From positions 4,412,414 to 4,467,410 of the forward strand of contig CP070746.1 in assembly GCA_020348305.1 (NCBI GenBank): a stretch of DNA of 54,997 nucleotides. The letters run 5' to 3'. The first letter of the stretch is position 1, and each line of letters begins with the position of its first letter. This document shows, piece after piece, positions 45,451 through 54,247 of the stretch. A program made the position numbers and the translations under genes. This DNA comes from Desulfobacterales bacterium. Lineage in GTDB: Bacteria > Desulfobacterota > Desulfobacteria > Desulfobacterales > JAHEIW01. The notes beneath the pieces are model-generated. The model was not told where the DNA came from. It searched no databases and was given only the letters and a program-made list of their open reading frames with translations.

Positions 45451-46635
45451 TTAATCTCCCGAGTTATCCACCGCAATCCGGGCTGTATCATCGATTGATA
45501 CGGTCCGATCCAGATACTGTACCCCGTACTTGGACAATATTTTAAAGCCTTCCTCTTCCCAGGCGCCGGGTATTCGAAACGCTGCTACCGTTTTGGCAGG
45601 ATCTTTTCCGGCCTCCAAAATTCCTTTCACGATTCCCCGGGCCACAAGATCGACCCGTGTATTGCTGACCACATTCATGATGACTGCGATTTTTTGGACA
45701 TTTGGTTTTGAAAGGATCAGCCGGGTGAGTTCTTTAACTTTCAAGACCGACGGGTTTCCCCCAATTTCACAATAGTTAGCCGGTTTGCCACCGTGGGATT
45801 GGACCGCATCAAAAGCTGTCAGTGAAGCTCCGCCGCCACCGATGATCAACCCCAGGTTTCCATCAAATTCGATGACGCGACCGGCAACCCCTCGGTGGTC
45901 AATCTGATCGATTTCGGCAGCCTTTCGCTCAAATTCCGTCAAGCTACGCTCGGATTCGAAACGGTTTCCCTCTTTTGCCAGTTCGATCAATTCCTTATGC
46001 CGAAACAAAGCGTCATCATCTATTTCCATATGACAGTCTAACGCAATCAGCCGACCATCTCGGGTTAAGGCCAAGGGGTTAATTTCTGCCAGGGTGGCAT
46101 CGTAATCCAAGAATACATCAGCCAGTCTGGATAAAATGTTCCCTAGCCCGAGCAGAAGTCTGCCCGAAATACCTGTTTCAGAAATGATTTCACGGGCACG
46201 ATATTGAGGCAATTTTGATCGCATCGAAAACAGCTCTTTTCTCACCTTTTGCGGCTGACGCTCAGCAAGCGCTTCAATGTCCACACCACCTTCACTTGAA
46301 AAAATGGCCAGCGGAGACTTGGCTACCGTATCATCGGTGATGGCCATAAAAAACTCTTGGTCGATATCCAGTTTCTCTTCCACAAGAATTTTAGTGGCCT
46401 TATAGCCCCTTACCCATGTTGCTAGCAGTTGTTCAATCTTGGCCTTTGCCCCATCACTTGTTGAAGCTTCAAAGATACCGCCGCTCTTTCCGCGCCCGCC
46501 GATTGGAATCTGAGCTTTCAACATTACAGGTGGTTTAATATCGAGATTGTTTATAAACGAAACTGCCCTACCTGATGGGGTAGCAATCTGATATTTGGAT
46601 AAAATTTCTTTTGATTCACATTCTAACAATCTCAT
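45451..46635 (-). CDS. sucC: succinyl-CoA synthetase-type ligase, beta subunit
   Basis: This 394-residue protein has an ATP-grasp domain at its N-terminus (K-A-Q-I-P-I-G-G-R-G-K-S-G-G, about 40-53; I-N-P-L about 203-206) and a C-terminal CoA-ligase part with G-G-N-P-S-V near residue 290. It is a relative of SucC and of malate thiokinase MtkA. It is the first gene of the long operon and has a strong promoter 144 nt upstream. The actual acid it activates is not known. Confidence 0.86.
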   Translation of the reverse strand: MRLLECESKEILSKYQIATPSGRAVSFINNLDIKPPVMLKAQIPIGGRGKSGGIFEASTSDGAKAKIEQLLATWVRGYKATKILVEEKLDIDQEFFMAITDDTVAKSPLAIFSSEGGVDIEALAERQPQKVRKELFSMRSKLPQYRAREIISETGISGRLLLGLGNILSRLADVFLDYDATLAEINPLALTRDGRLIALDCHMEIDDDALFRHKELIELAKEGNRFESERSLTEFERKAAEIDQIDHRGVAGRVIEFDGNLGLIIGGGGASLTAFDAVQSHGGKPANYCEIGGNPSVLKVKELTRLILSKPNVQKIAVIMNVVSNTRVDLVARGIVKGILEAGKDPAKTVAAFRIPGAWEEEGFKILSKYGVQYLDRTVSIDDTARIAVDNSGD

Positions 46636-46763
46636 AGCTGTTTCCTTCTTAGAAGTGGTTTCCTAGTCCCAGATCAAGTTCGAGAGTCCCGGTAAATATC
46701 AGTGAAGCTTCACCTATGATTTATAATAGATTCGAATATTAGAGGGGGTTATGAAATCACTTC

Positions 46764-46780
46764 TGGTCGATTGTCGACTA
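46764..46780 (-). promoter_or_regulatory. candidate operator palindrome
   Basis: TGGTCGA-TTG-TCGACTA (plus strand) has 6 of 7 matching arm positions and covers the region just after the -10 box. It resembles the T-G-G-T/A-C-C-A style of FadR-type GntR operators. The operon's own GntR protein is the obvious candidate ligand. Confidence 0.45.
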
Positions 46781-46807
46781 TATACATTTACATTTTTTCT
46801 ATGTCAA
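46779..46807 (-). promoter_or_regulatory. sigma-70-type promoter of the dicarboxylate operon
   Basis: On the minus strand, TTGACA (46807-46802), a 17-nt spacer and TATATA (46784-46779). It precedes the CoA-ligase beta gene by 144 nt and probably starts the whole operon down to the PrpD-type gene. Confidence 0.65.
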
Positions 46808-46914
46808 TAAAAACAGAGAAAATACCTAATGTTTCGACTTACAATTAAAAACGCCGATTTATCCGCTTCCCAAAAGCGAGTTTTTATCAATTTCAATCCA
46901 TCGTGCAGATTGCT

Positions 46915-48210
46915 TTATATCATTTTTTCTAAAACGCCTCTGTCCTTTAGAAATTTTTTCAACTTGGGAAGGTTTTGCTTCAAATCAAAGGGCAAATCTA
47001 ACCTTTCTTCGGCCACTTGAATATCTTTCCGTCTTTGTTCCTGTTCGACCAGCGCGGATGAAACCGCGAGCCACTCCAAATCAGCAGTATTGGAGATCCA
47101 GGCCATCTTCACCTTTCCGGGCGTCCACATTCCTATGGTTTGAAAAGCAGCCTCCAGTGCGTCACGATCTGTTGGCAGTGCAATGGGAATTTTACCTTTC
47201 TCCGGCGCTGATGCGGTGATACAATTTAGATTAAGCGCCTTAAAATCGATCTTATCCACCGCCTTGCGGGTTGTGTAATCCGCAAGGCCGATGCCAACGG
47301 CATTGCCATAAGTGGTTTCGGTTAGATCTCTGACAATGATCCGAGTGATCTTAGGTTTTTCACATTCTTTTTCATAGACATTCATAATTCGACCGATGAC
47401 CTTCGTATCCATGCCGGCACCCGATATTTCTTTGCCGATTTCATCAACTAAAAGTACATCCAATTCGTCAAAAGGCAATTTAGGCTTGAATTCTTTGGCT
47501 TCTTCCAGTAAAGCTGCTTCACGTTCAATAATATCTGCTGCCGCAACCACTTCTATGCGCCTGAGCCGATTGAAGTGATCCTCCAAGATGGCAATGCCAC
47601 CGAGCACATTGAGTTTTTCAAAGAGCAATCGCGCGATGGCGTGGATGGCATTCTGGTAGGTGACGTTAACCGCCAGTCGGTGCATATTCTCCGCACCTAG
47701 CTGCCGACCTAATCCAACCACCGCCAATTTCAGTAAACCTGACTCGGTCTCCCCGATGTATTCCGTATGATCTTTGATCCGGTTGACCAAAAGAATGTGA
47801 TCTGCATCAATGGCAGCCTTGTCTACATAAACCGCACAGTCTTCATCAACAGACCCGAGCTCGCTCATCGCCATCTCTGCATAAATCGGAGCTCCCACAC
47901 TGGAGGGCGTAATCCCCAAATGTCTTAAGACTTCCACCTGTCCTTGAGGCTCCCCGCGGCCATGGCTGCCCATGGCCGGAAAAATGAAGGGGTTACCACC
48001 GGCCTGTTTCACCGCCTCAACGCAGGCCCTGAGAACATCTACCATACTTTCGATCCCCCGACTGCCGGCGGTGATCAAGACCTTTTGATTTTTTTTAACG
48101 GCCTTGAGCAGGCCGGTGCGTTGCAACTCAGCATGCACGCATTGTCCGGCATTTGGGGGGTTTGGCGACTCAAATATCTGACGTATCAGACCCATCTTAG
48201 GAAAATTCAT
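46915..48210 (-). CDS. LarA-like (lactate racemase domain) protein
   Basis: This 431-residue protein is of the DUF2088/LarA-type superfamily: A-G-S-R-G-I (about 48-53), A-M-G-S-H-G (79-84), V-N-R-I-K-D-H-T (about 142-149) and E-S-G-L-L-K-L. True LarA uses a nickel-pincer nucleotide to racemise lactate; most homologues of this longer type are untested and may act on other hydroxy acids. It is separated from the operon by a 279-nt gap and runs in the same direction, so it may act on a substrate or product of that pathway. Confidence 0.82.
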   Translation of the reverse strand: MNFPKMGLIRQIFESPNPPNAGQCVHAELQRTGLLKAVKKNQKVLITAGSRGIESMVDVLRACVEAVKQAGGNPFIFPAMGSHGRGEPQGQVEVLRHLGITPSSVGAPIYAEMAMSELGSVDEDCAVYVDKAAIDADHILLVNRIKDHTEYIGETESGLLKLAVVGLGRQLGAENMHRLAVNVTYQNAIHAIARLLFEKLNVLGGIAILEDHFNRLRRIEVVAAADIIEREAALLEEAKEFKPKLPFDELDVLLVDEIGKEISGAGMDTKVIGRIMNVYEKECEKPKITRIIVRDLTETTYGNAVGIGLADYTTRKAVDKIDFKALNLNCITASAPEKGKIPIALPTDRDALEAAFQTIGMWTPGKVKMAWISNTADLEWLAVSSALVEQEQRRKDIQVAEERLDLPFDLKQNLPKLKKFLKDRGVLEKMI

Positions 48211-48288
48211 ATCCGTTCCTCCGAGTTTATCAATAAGTTCAAAAATTATTCTACATAATTTACATTTTCAGAAAACCTCTTTGCAACA

Positions 48289-48417
48289 TTGAAGCAGGTA
48301 GATGAAGATCGATTTGATCGACAATATGGCTTTTTCAGTCCCTATGTCAAGCAGGTAGACCAGCGGAATTTGGACTGCCGCGATTTGCGTCACGATTTTG
48401 CCTGGTTTAAGATTTGA
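48289..48417 (+). pseudogene. IS91-type transposase N-terminal remnant
   Basis: The frame encodes a segment that resembles the N-terminal zinc-binding region of IS91/IS801-family transposases: R-F-D-R-Q-Y-G-F-F-S-P-Y-V, then L-D-C-R-D-L-R-x-D-F-A-W-F. It ends in a TGA after 42 codons. The remainder of the transposase is absent and the cysteine pairs have decayed. I take it as a relic of a past insertion. The match is by memory of the family pattern. Confidence 0.5.
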
Positions 48418-48570
48418 AAGGGGAATGATCGGGTTAACAAAGCTATGCGAAAGGCTAATGAACTACCCCTTCAGCAAAGCTGACGGAGTATCTCAAATCG
48501 GCTAATTCCTATTCTATCGAAGCGAGCTTCGGGGAATTAAACCCCACAGATTTAGTATTGGCTTTCAGGT

Positions 48571-48606
48571 GATTTGGGTAATCCGTGTAATCTGCGAAAT
48601 CTGTGG
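48571..48606. repeat. 9-nt periodic repeat
   Basis: Four degenerate 9-nt units (GATTTGGGT, AATCCGTGT, AATCTGCGA, AATCTGTGG). Sequences of this form occur between genes in many related genomes. Confidence 0.7.
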
Positions 48607-48751
48607 ATTAAAGTGCAGATATTATCAAGATCCGAGGTACTGAACTGAAGTGTTTGAATTAACCAAAAATTATGTTTTCTTGATCTCACAGAGGTAGTTT
48701 GCTAATTGCATCTTAATGAATATTTTCATCCTTAATGAAAGATAAACTATC

Positions 48752-50047
48752 ATGACGGTATTCGCTCACATACCCGCCATCCTCAAGATAATAATGGTTT
48801 TTATCCTGGTAGTTATATGCATTCGCAAGAAACTATCCCTGGGCAATGCGTTTATGTTGGGAGCGGTTTCTTTGAGTATCTTATTCGGTTTAAAGCCGCA
48901 GGCCATGCTCACGTCAATGGCTTTTTCCGTCATGGACCCCAAGACCTTGTCAATTGCTGTGATTGTATCCCTCATATTGATTCTCAGTAACAGCATGGAA
49001 GCAGCCGGTCAGATGCAACGGCTGTTGGAAAAATTTCAGGGCTTAATTTCAAGCCCGCGGCTAAATCTAATGATCTTTCCGGCCTTAATCGGGCTGCTGC
49101 CCATGCCGGGTGGTGCCGTCTTTTCGGCGCCTATGGTCAAAGAACTGGGGACCCATTCAAAACTCTCACAATCACAGCTTAGTTTTGTCAATTACTGGTT
49201 TCGGCATATTTGGGAGCACTGGTGGCCCCTGTATCCCGGTATTCTCCTGACGACCATTATGACCGATATCAGTCTTTTGACGATTATGCTGATCATGTGT
49301 CCGTTTACCTTAATTGCTGTCTGGTTGGGCTACCGAAGCTTAAAGGGCTCTGATCAATCTCAGCAGTTCAATGAAAGAAATACACGATCGCTGATGTGGC
49401 CATTCATAAAAGAACTTATGCCAATCTTGATCGTCATTTTTCCCGGCCTCGGAATGGGCATGTTATTGTCAGTAATTTTGCCATCATTTCCTGTTTCCAA
49501 AGAAAGCGGTCTGATCCTGGCGCTTTGCATCGCCATCGCGTGGGTCTGGTTTGAAAACGGCACATCTAAAGATCAGATATTAAAGATGCTGGCCACTCCT
49601 CGGCTCCTTAAGATGATCTATATGATTGCTGCCATATTGATTTTTAAAGGGATTTTGACAGACAGCAAAGCTGCTGTAATCGCAGGTCAGGAATTAGTGC
49701 AGCTGCATGTTCCACTTGTGGCGATTGTTGTAACACTTCCTTTTGTGGTGGGTGTTTCCGGTGGGATCGTCATTGCCTTTGTCGGCAGTACCTTTCCGAT
49801 ACTGTTACCATTGGTTCATTCTCTCGGCCAGACCGAGTTTTTACTCGCCTATGTTATGTTAGTGCTGTCATCCGGTTTTGCGGGAGTGATGCTTTCTCCG
49901 CTTCACTTATGTTTTCTTTTATCCAACGAGTACTTCAGAACCACCATGGGATCGGTGTATAAACTTTTATGGTTACCCTGCCTTTGCCTCATTGGCGCAA
50001 GTCTAATATACTTCTGGTTACTGCATTGGTTGTTGCATTGGATATAA
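48752..50047 (+). CDS. DUF401/TIGR00529 membrane permease
   Basis: This 431-residue integral membrane protein has about ten hydrophobic segments and matches the DUF401 (TIGR00529) family, distantly related to the GntP/CitMHS-type organic-acid permeases. The G-L-L-P-M-P-G-G-A-V-F-S-A-P-M-V stretch (about 114-129) and H-I-W-E-H-W-W-P-L-Y-P (about 152-162) are typical. It probably moves an organic acid anion. Its position next to the LarA-like gene and the dicarboxylate operon, though on the opposite strand, suggests uptake of the same substrate. The ribosome site is weak. Confidence 0.82.
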   Translation: MTVFAHIPAILKIIMVFILVVICIRKKLSLGNAFMLGAVSLSILFGLKPQAMLTSMAFSVMDPKTLSIAVIVSLILILSNSMEAAGQMQRLLEKFQGLISSPRLNLMIFPALIGLLPMPGGAVFSAPMVKELGTHSKLSQSQLSFVNYWFRHIWEHWWPLYPGILLTTIMTDISLLTIMLIMCPFTLIAVWLGYRSLKGSDQSQQFNERNTRSLMWPFIKELMPILIVIFPGLGMGMLLSVILPSFPVSKESGLILALCIAIAWVWFENGTSKDQILKMLATPRLLKMIYMIAAILIFKGILTDSKAAVIAGQELVQLHVPLVAIVVTLPFVVGVSGGIVIAFVGSTFPILLPLVHSLGQTEFLLAYVMLVLSSGFAGVMLSPLHLCFLLSNEYFRTTMGSVYKLLWLPCLCLIGASLIYFWLLHWLLHWI

Positions 50048-50139
50048 GCGGCTTTGATTTCTCCTATAACCAATTGATATCATATGCAATAAAACAATAT
50101 CACAACACGGTTTATGATGTAATCCGACTAAATTTCTGC

Positions 50140-50166
50140 TTGACATTCATTTTGTAATAATACATT
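50140..50166 (+). promoter_or_regulatory. possible livK promoter
   Basis: TTGACA (50140-50145), a 15-nt spacer and TACATT (50161-50166), 75 nt before livK. The spacer is short, so this is tentative. Confidence 0.35.
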
Positions 50167-50241
50167 ACTAATTGAAAAGTCTTCAATATCAATGTGTTAA
50201 TTAGATATCCGTAAAAATCTTTATTAAAGGAGGAAAAAGCC

Positions 50242-51486
50242 ATGACGAAAAAACAGAGCTATTTATTTACACTAATTGTAATTATCGCTGCCATCAGTCT
50301 GGTTTTTGCAGGTCCAAGCTGGGCCAAGGTTGAGGGGGACACCATCATTTTTGGTGCGGCGGTGTCGTTTACAGGAAAATACTCGACCAACGGTAAGCAT
50401 ACCAAGAACGGCTATGATTTGGTCGTCAAGCGCGTCAACGAGATGGGCGGTGTCAAGGTGGGCGACAAGACTTACAAGATCGACATCAAGTATTACGATG
50501 ACGAATCCACGCCGGCTCGTGCCGGTCAATTGGCCGACCGTCTCATCAAACAGGACGAAATCAAGTTCATCCTGGGTCCCTATGGTTCCGGTCCCACGAA
50601 GGGCATTGCCCCCATCACCGAAAAGTACAAAATCCCGATGGTCGAGGGCAATGGTGCTTCGCGCAGCCTGTTCAACAAGGGCTACAGGTACATATTTGCG
50701 GTGCTTTCTACTTCGGAACAGTACCTGGCAGAATCCATCAACTTGCTGGCAGAAAAGTTCAAGGAGGATGGCAGGGATCCGAAAAGCGCCAAGGTGGCCA
50801 TTGCAGTCGAAAACGATCCGTTTTCCATGGACATCCGCGCCGGTGTTGTCGATGATGCCAAGCGGTGGGGCATGAAAGTTGTCATCGATGACAAGCTGCC
50901 CAAAGAGCTGACCGACATGACGGCGACCCTGACCAAGGTCAAGGCGTTGAGACCCGATGCTCTTATCGTCTCCGGGCACTCTAAGGGTGCAGCCCTGGCT
51001 GTCCGCCAGACGGCCCAGATGAAGGTGGATGTTCCCATGCTGGCCATCACTCATTGTGAAGCAGCAGACGTGGTTGGCAAGTTCGGAGGAGATGCCAACT
51101 ATACCCTGTGTGCCACCCAGTGGGCACCGACCATGACTTACAAGGACGAATGGTTTGGCTTTGCCGGTGATTACGCCGAGGCTTTCGAAAAAGAATATGG
51201 TTATGTGCCGCCATATCAGGCCGCAGAGTCCTCAGCGGCTGTCCTGGTTTACGTTGATGCTTTGCAGCGGGCTGGCAACTTCGACACCGAGAAGGTGCGC
51301 GACGCCATAGCGGCTACCAACCTTCAGACTTTCTATGGCTGGGTCAAGTTCGATGAAACCGGCAAAAACATCGCCAAGCCCATGGTGCTGCGCCAGATCC
51401 AGAAGGGCAAATACGTACCGGTGGCTCCCCGCAAATTTGCCGCAGGCGAGGTAATCTTTCCGAAACCAAAATGGAAGGATCGATAA
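50242..51486 (+). CDS. livK: branched-chain amino acid-type ABC substrate-binding protein
   Basis: This 414-residue periplasmic binding protein has a signal peptide (likely cut after S-W-A, about residue 28) and the Leu/Ile/Val-binding family start I-I-F-G-A-A-V-S-F-T-G-K-Y. The K-R-V-N-E-M-G-G-V block follows, then Y-D-D-E-S-T-P-A-R-A. Family members bind branched-chain amino acids, other amino acids, urea or aromatic and organic acids. The surrounding organic-acid genes make a carboxylate ligand possible. It has an ideal AAAGGAGG site and a hairpin between it and the permease. Confidence 0.9.
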   Translation: MTKKQSYLFTLIVIIAAISLVFAGPSWAKVEGDTIIFGAAVSFTGKYSTNGKHTKNGYDLVVKRVNEMGGVKVGDKTYKIDIKYYDDESTPARAGQLADRLIKQDEIKFILGPYGSGPTKGIAPITEKYKIPMVEGNGASRSLFNKGYRYIFAVLSTSEQYLAESINLLAEKFKEDGRDPKSAKVAIAVENDPFSMDIRAGVVDDAKRWGMKVVIDDKLPKELTDMTATLTKVKALRPDALIVSGHSKGAALAVRQTAQMKVDVPMLAITHCEAADVVGKFGGDANYTLCATQWAPTMTYKDEWFGFAGDYAEAFEKEYGYVPPYQAAESSAAVLVYVDALQRAGNFDTEKVRDAIAATNLQTFYGWVKFDETGKNIAKPMVLRQIQKGKYVPVAPRKFAAGEVIFPKPKWKDR

Positions 51487-51502
51487 ACCCCTAAAACTGA
51501 GG

Positions 51503-51531
51503 CCCGTCCTGGCCTAAAAGGCAGGGACGGG
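51503..51531 (+). terminator. hairpin after livK
   Basis: An 8-bp stem (51503-51510 with 51524-51531) continues, past one mismatch, into 3 more pairs and a small loop. A weak T-run (TTTAAATTTT) follows. It may lower expression of the permeases relative to the binding protein. Confidence 0.65.
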
Positions 51532-51546
51532 TTTAAATTTTCGATT

Positions 51547-52446
51547 ATGGATAATTTACTGATTCTATTCGAAGCCCCGATTTTTTCATTGCAACTGCTT
51601 ATCGATGGCCTCCTCATTGGTGCAGTTTTCGCGCTGGCGGCCTATGGCATGGCGCTTGTTTGGGGGGTTATGAAAATCATTAACTTTGCTCAGGGTGAAT
51701 TCGTTATTCTGGGTGGATTTATCGTCTGGACATTTTTCAAACTAGGCATCAACCCTTTTTTAGGAATCCCTCTGGCGGCGGCAGTGCTGTTTATCGTCGG
51801 TTGGGTACTGTATCAGATCGTGATCGTCCGTATCGTTGAAGAAGATCTTTTTATTTCGATCCTGGCCACCTTCGGCATGGCTATTCTTTTGCAACAGCTC
51901 ATGAACCAGATTTTCGGTGCCGATGTGCAGACCGTCGATCCCGGGCTGGACACCTGGTTCTTGTTCGATGGAGCCGTCACCGTGCTTCAGATTAAAGTCG
52001 TCAGTTTCTTCATTGCGATTATTTTAGGAGCCATTCTTGCAGTATTTTTAAAGAAGACACGACTCGGGCAGGCTATCAGAGCCACGGCTCAGGATACCCG
52101 CGCCGCACGAATTTTGGGTGTCGACACCAACAAGGTCTACGCGACGACCTTTGCCCTGAATGCAGCTATTTGTGGGGCTGCCGGCGCGCTGGTGGTCATG
52201 ACCTGGGTTATTCAACCGTTTGCAGGGCTGGCCTACACGATTCGGTCTTTCATGATCGTTATTGTAGCTGGGATCGGCAATGTTGCTGGTGTAGTTTTTG
52301 CGGGGTTAGGTCTCGGCGCCGCTGAGAACTTCGCCGGTTTTCTCTTTGGCGCTGAATTTCAAGCTGCGTTCGTCTTCTCATTGCTGGTTGTCATTCTGCT
52401 CTATCGGAATTATAAGCTCAGACTTAAGCGAAGGTACCTTAAATGA
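51547..52446 (+). CDS. livH: Liv-type ABC permease LivH
   Basis: This 299-residue inner-membrane permease has about eight hydrophobic segments and the LivH-type motifs: A-A-Y-G-M-A-L-V-W-G-V (about 31-41), I-N-F-A-Q-G-E (45-51) and A-G-I-G-N-V-A-G (about 241-248). It pairs with LivM to carry the ligand across the membrane. Its 3' end overlaps livM by 4 nt. Confidence 0.92.
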   Translation: MDNLLILFEAPIFSLQLLIDGLLIGAVFALAAYGMALVWGVMKIINFAQGEFVILGGFIVWTFFKLGINPFLGIPLAAAVLFIVGWVLYQIVIVRIVEEDLFISILATFGMAILLQQLMNQIFGADVQTVDPGLDTWFLFDGAVTVLQIKVVSFFIAIILGAILAVFLKKTRLGQAIRATAQDTRAARILGVDTNKVYATTFALNAAICGAAGALVVMTWVIQPFAGLAYTIRSFMIVIVAGIGNVAGVVFAGLGLGAAENFAGFLFGAEFQAAFVFSLLVVILLYRNYKLRLKRRYLK

Positions 52447-53501
52447 AATCCATGGGACAGAAATCGGTATTTTACGGTGTTATCGTAATTCTTTCTCTGA
52501 TTGTGCCCTGGCTGCTGCCCGCCTACCAAACCCAGTTGGCCTTTCTGTGGGTGATGGTGGTGTTCGCCCTCACTTGGGACGTCGTTGGGGGGCAAATGGG
52601 GTACAACTCATTTGGTAACATTGTGTTTTTTGGTATCGGTATGTATGTAACGGCAGTGATCCAACGCAATATGCACTTTGACATCGAAGAATATGTGCAC
52701 GTGGCCGGCCGGGTGGAAACGCTGACACCGGTTCAGTACCTGGAGGGATTATTTCTCGGTATGGGTGCCGGAGTTGTTGTTGCAGTGGTTATAGCAGCAG
52801 GTCTTGGTGCCTGCATTTTAGCGATGGGAATGCGAGGACAATATTTCGGGATTTGTACCTTGGGACTCGGTGTTGCAGCCGGCGAGCTCGCCAACGGCTG
52901 GGAATATATCGGAGCCGGTTCCGGATTGGTGACGCCGGTCTTCCCCGATCAATTGGGTCAGCGCGGTGCTTTCTTTTACTATATTTTCTTCATCTTAGCC
53001 GTGATTGCCTTCTTGACCTTAAGATATCTTTATGCAGGACGCTTCGGGCTTGCTATCAATGCTATCCGCGATGACGAAGACAAGGCAGAGGCCATGGGCA
53101 TTCACACCACCCGCTATAAGATCATTGCTTGGTGCATCTCGGCCTTCTTCCTTTCACTGGTCGGTGGTGGTGCCGGCCATCTGATCGGCTTCATAGACCC
53201 CACAGAAGTGGCATTTGCGGGGGCCACGTTCGGGGTTTGGATGATCTTGATGGCGATTCTTGGAGGAAAGGGAACTCTCTGGGGACCGGTCATCGGGGCT
53301 GTGATTTTTCATATTACTCAGGAGCTTTTCTGGACCTATCTATTCGGTTGGCAGCGTGTGGCTCTGGGGGCACTTATCGTTGCAATAGTGGTCTTCTTCC
53401 CGATGGGTATTATGGGCTGGATGCGAGAGCGCTGGCCGGAGCGTTTCGGTCATCGGGTGGAAGAACGTGAAGCTTTCAGTGCTTCCAAAGGAGGCGGGTA
53501 A
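52443..53501 (+). CDS. livM: Liv-type ABC permease LivM
   Basis: This 352-residue permease has about nine hydrophobic segments and the LivM-type signature: G-Q-M-G-Y-N-S-F-G-N-I-V-F-F-G-I-G (about 50-66), a large central loop, and R-Y-K-I-I-A-W (about 222-228). The extracytoplasmic insertion around residues 80-105 is longer than in E. coli LivM. The stop overlaps the livG start by 1 nt. Confidence 0.92.
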   Translation: MKSMGQKSVFYGVIVILSLIVPWLLPAYQTQLAFLWVMVVFALTWDVVGGQMGYNSFGNIVFFGIGMYVTAVIQRNMHFDIEEYVHVAGRVETLTPVQYLEGLFLGMGAGVVVAVVIAAGLGACILAMGMRGQYFGICTLGLGVAAGELANGWEYIGAGSGLVTPVFPDQLGQRGAFFYYIFFILAVIAFLTLRYLYAGRFGLAINAIRDDEDKAEAMGIHTTRYKIIAWCISAFFLSLVGGGAGHLIGFIDPTEVAFAGATFGVWMILMAILGGKGTLWGPVIGAVIFHITQELFWTYLFGWQRVALGALIVAIVVFFPMGIMGWMRERWPERFGHRVEEREAFSASKGGG

Positions 53502-54247
53502 TGGCTGAACAGCAACTGATGATCAATGGCGTTACCAAGAGATTCGGGGGTGTAGTGGCCAACGACGACATTACCCTTGCTGTACCTCAAGGTCGCATCA
53601 TCGGTCTCATCGGTCCCAACGGTTCAGGTAAGACCACGCTGTTCAACTCTATAGTGGGATATCACCCCGTTGATAATGGATCCATTCGCTTTGAGGGCAA
53701 GGAAATCTCAGGCATGCGGGTACCTGAGATTGCTCGCCTGGGTTTGCTAAGAACCTTTCAACAAACGCGCATTTATGGCAAGATGACCTGTGTGGAGAAC
53801 ATGCAGATCAGCGTTCCCCACACCCATGAAAGCTTTCGTACCATGTTTTCCAAATATCCGCCTGAAGTCACTGAGAAGGCCGAAAGCTTGTTGGAATTTG
53901 TGGGACTCTATGCCAAACGTCATCTCATGGCCGGCGATTTGTCCTTTGGCCAGCAGAAGCTTTTGGAATTTGCCATGGCGCTCATGAATGAACCCAAGAT
54001 GATGCTTTTAGACGAACCGACTGCGGGCGTCAATCCGACATTGATTAATGGATTGATCGAGCGTTTGAAGCGCACCAATGCCGATCTGGGAATCACCCTC
54101 TTTGTCATTGAGCACAACATGCGCGCCATTATGAACCTGGCCGAGCACATCTACTGTCTGGCCCACGGGCAGCTTTTGACCGGCGGTCCACCGGATGAAA
54201 TCCAAAAAGATCAGAAAGTAATCGACGCGTATCTCGGGGCGCAGTGA
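53501..54247 (+). CDS. livG: Liv-type ABC ATPase LivG
   Basis: This 248-residue ATPase shows Walker A G-P-N-G-S-G-K-T-T (about 37-45), the signature L-S-F-G-Q-Q (about 148-153) and Walker B M-L-L-D-E-P (about 168-173), with the LivG-style C-terminal helix ending. Its stop overlaps the livF start (TGATG), consistent with coupled translation. Confidence 0.93.
   Translation: MAEQQLMINGVTKRFGGVVANDDITLAVPQGRIIGLIGPNGSGKTTLFNSIVGYHPVDNGSIRFEGKEISGMRVPEIARLGLLRTFQQTRIYGKMTCVENMQISVPHTHESFRTMFSKYPPEVTEKAESLLEFVGLYAKRHLMAGDLSFGQQKLLEFAMALMNEPKMMLLDEPTAGVNPTLINGLIERLKRTNADLGITLFVIEHNMRAIMNLAEHIYCLAHGQLLTGGPPDEIQKDQKVIDAYLGAQ

Larger units (their letters stand above)
48211..48751. other. intergenic region with remnants
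   Basis: This 541-nt gap contains a decayed transposase-like fragment (48289-48417) and a 9-nt periodic repeat (48571-48606). A 6-bp inverted repeat (CGAAGC/GCTTCG) also lies near 48520. No intact gene is seen. Confidence 0.5.
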
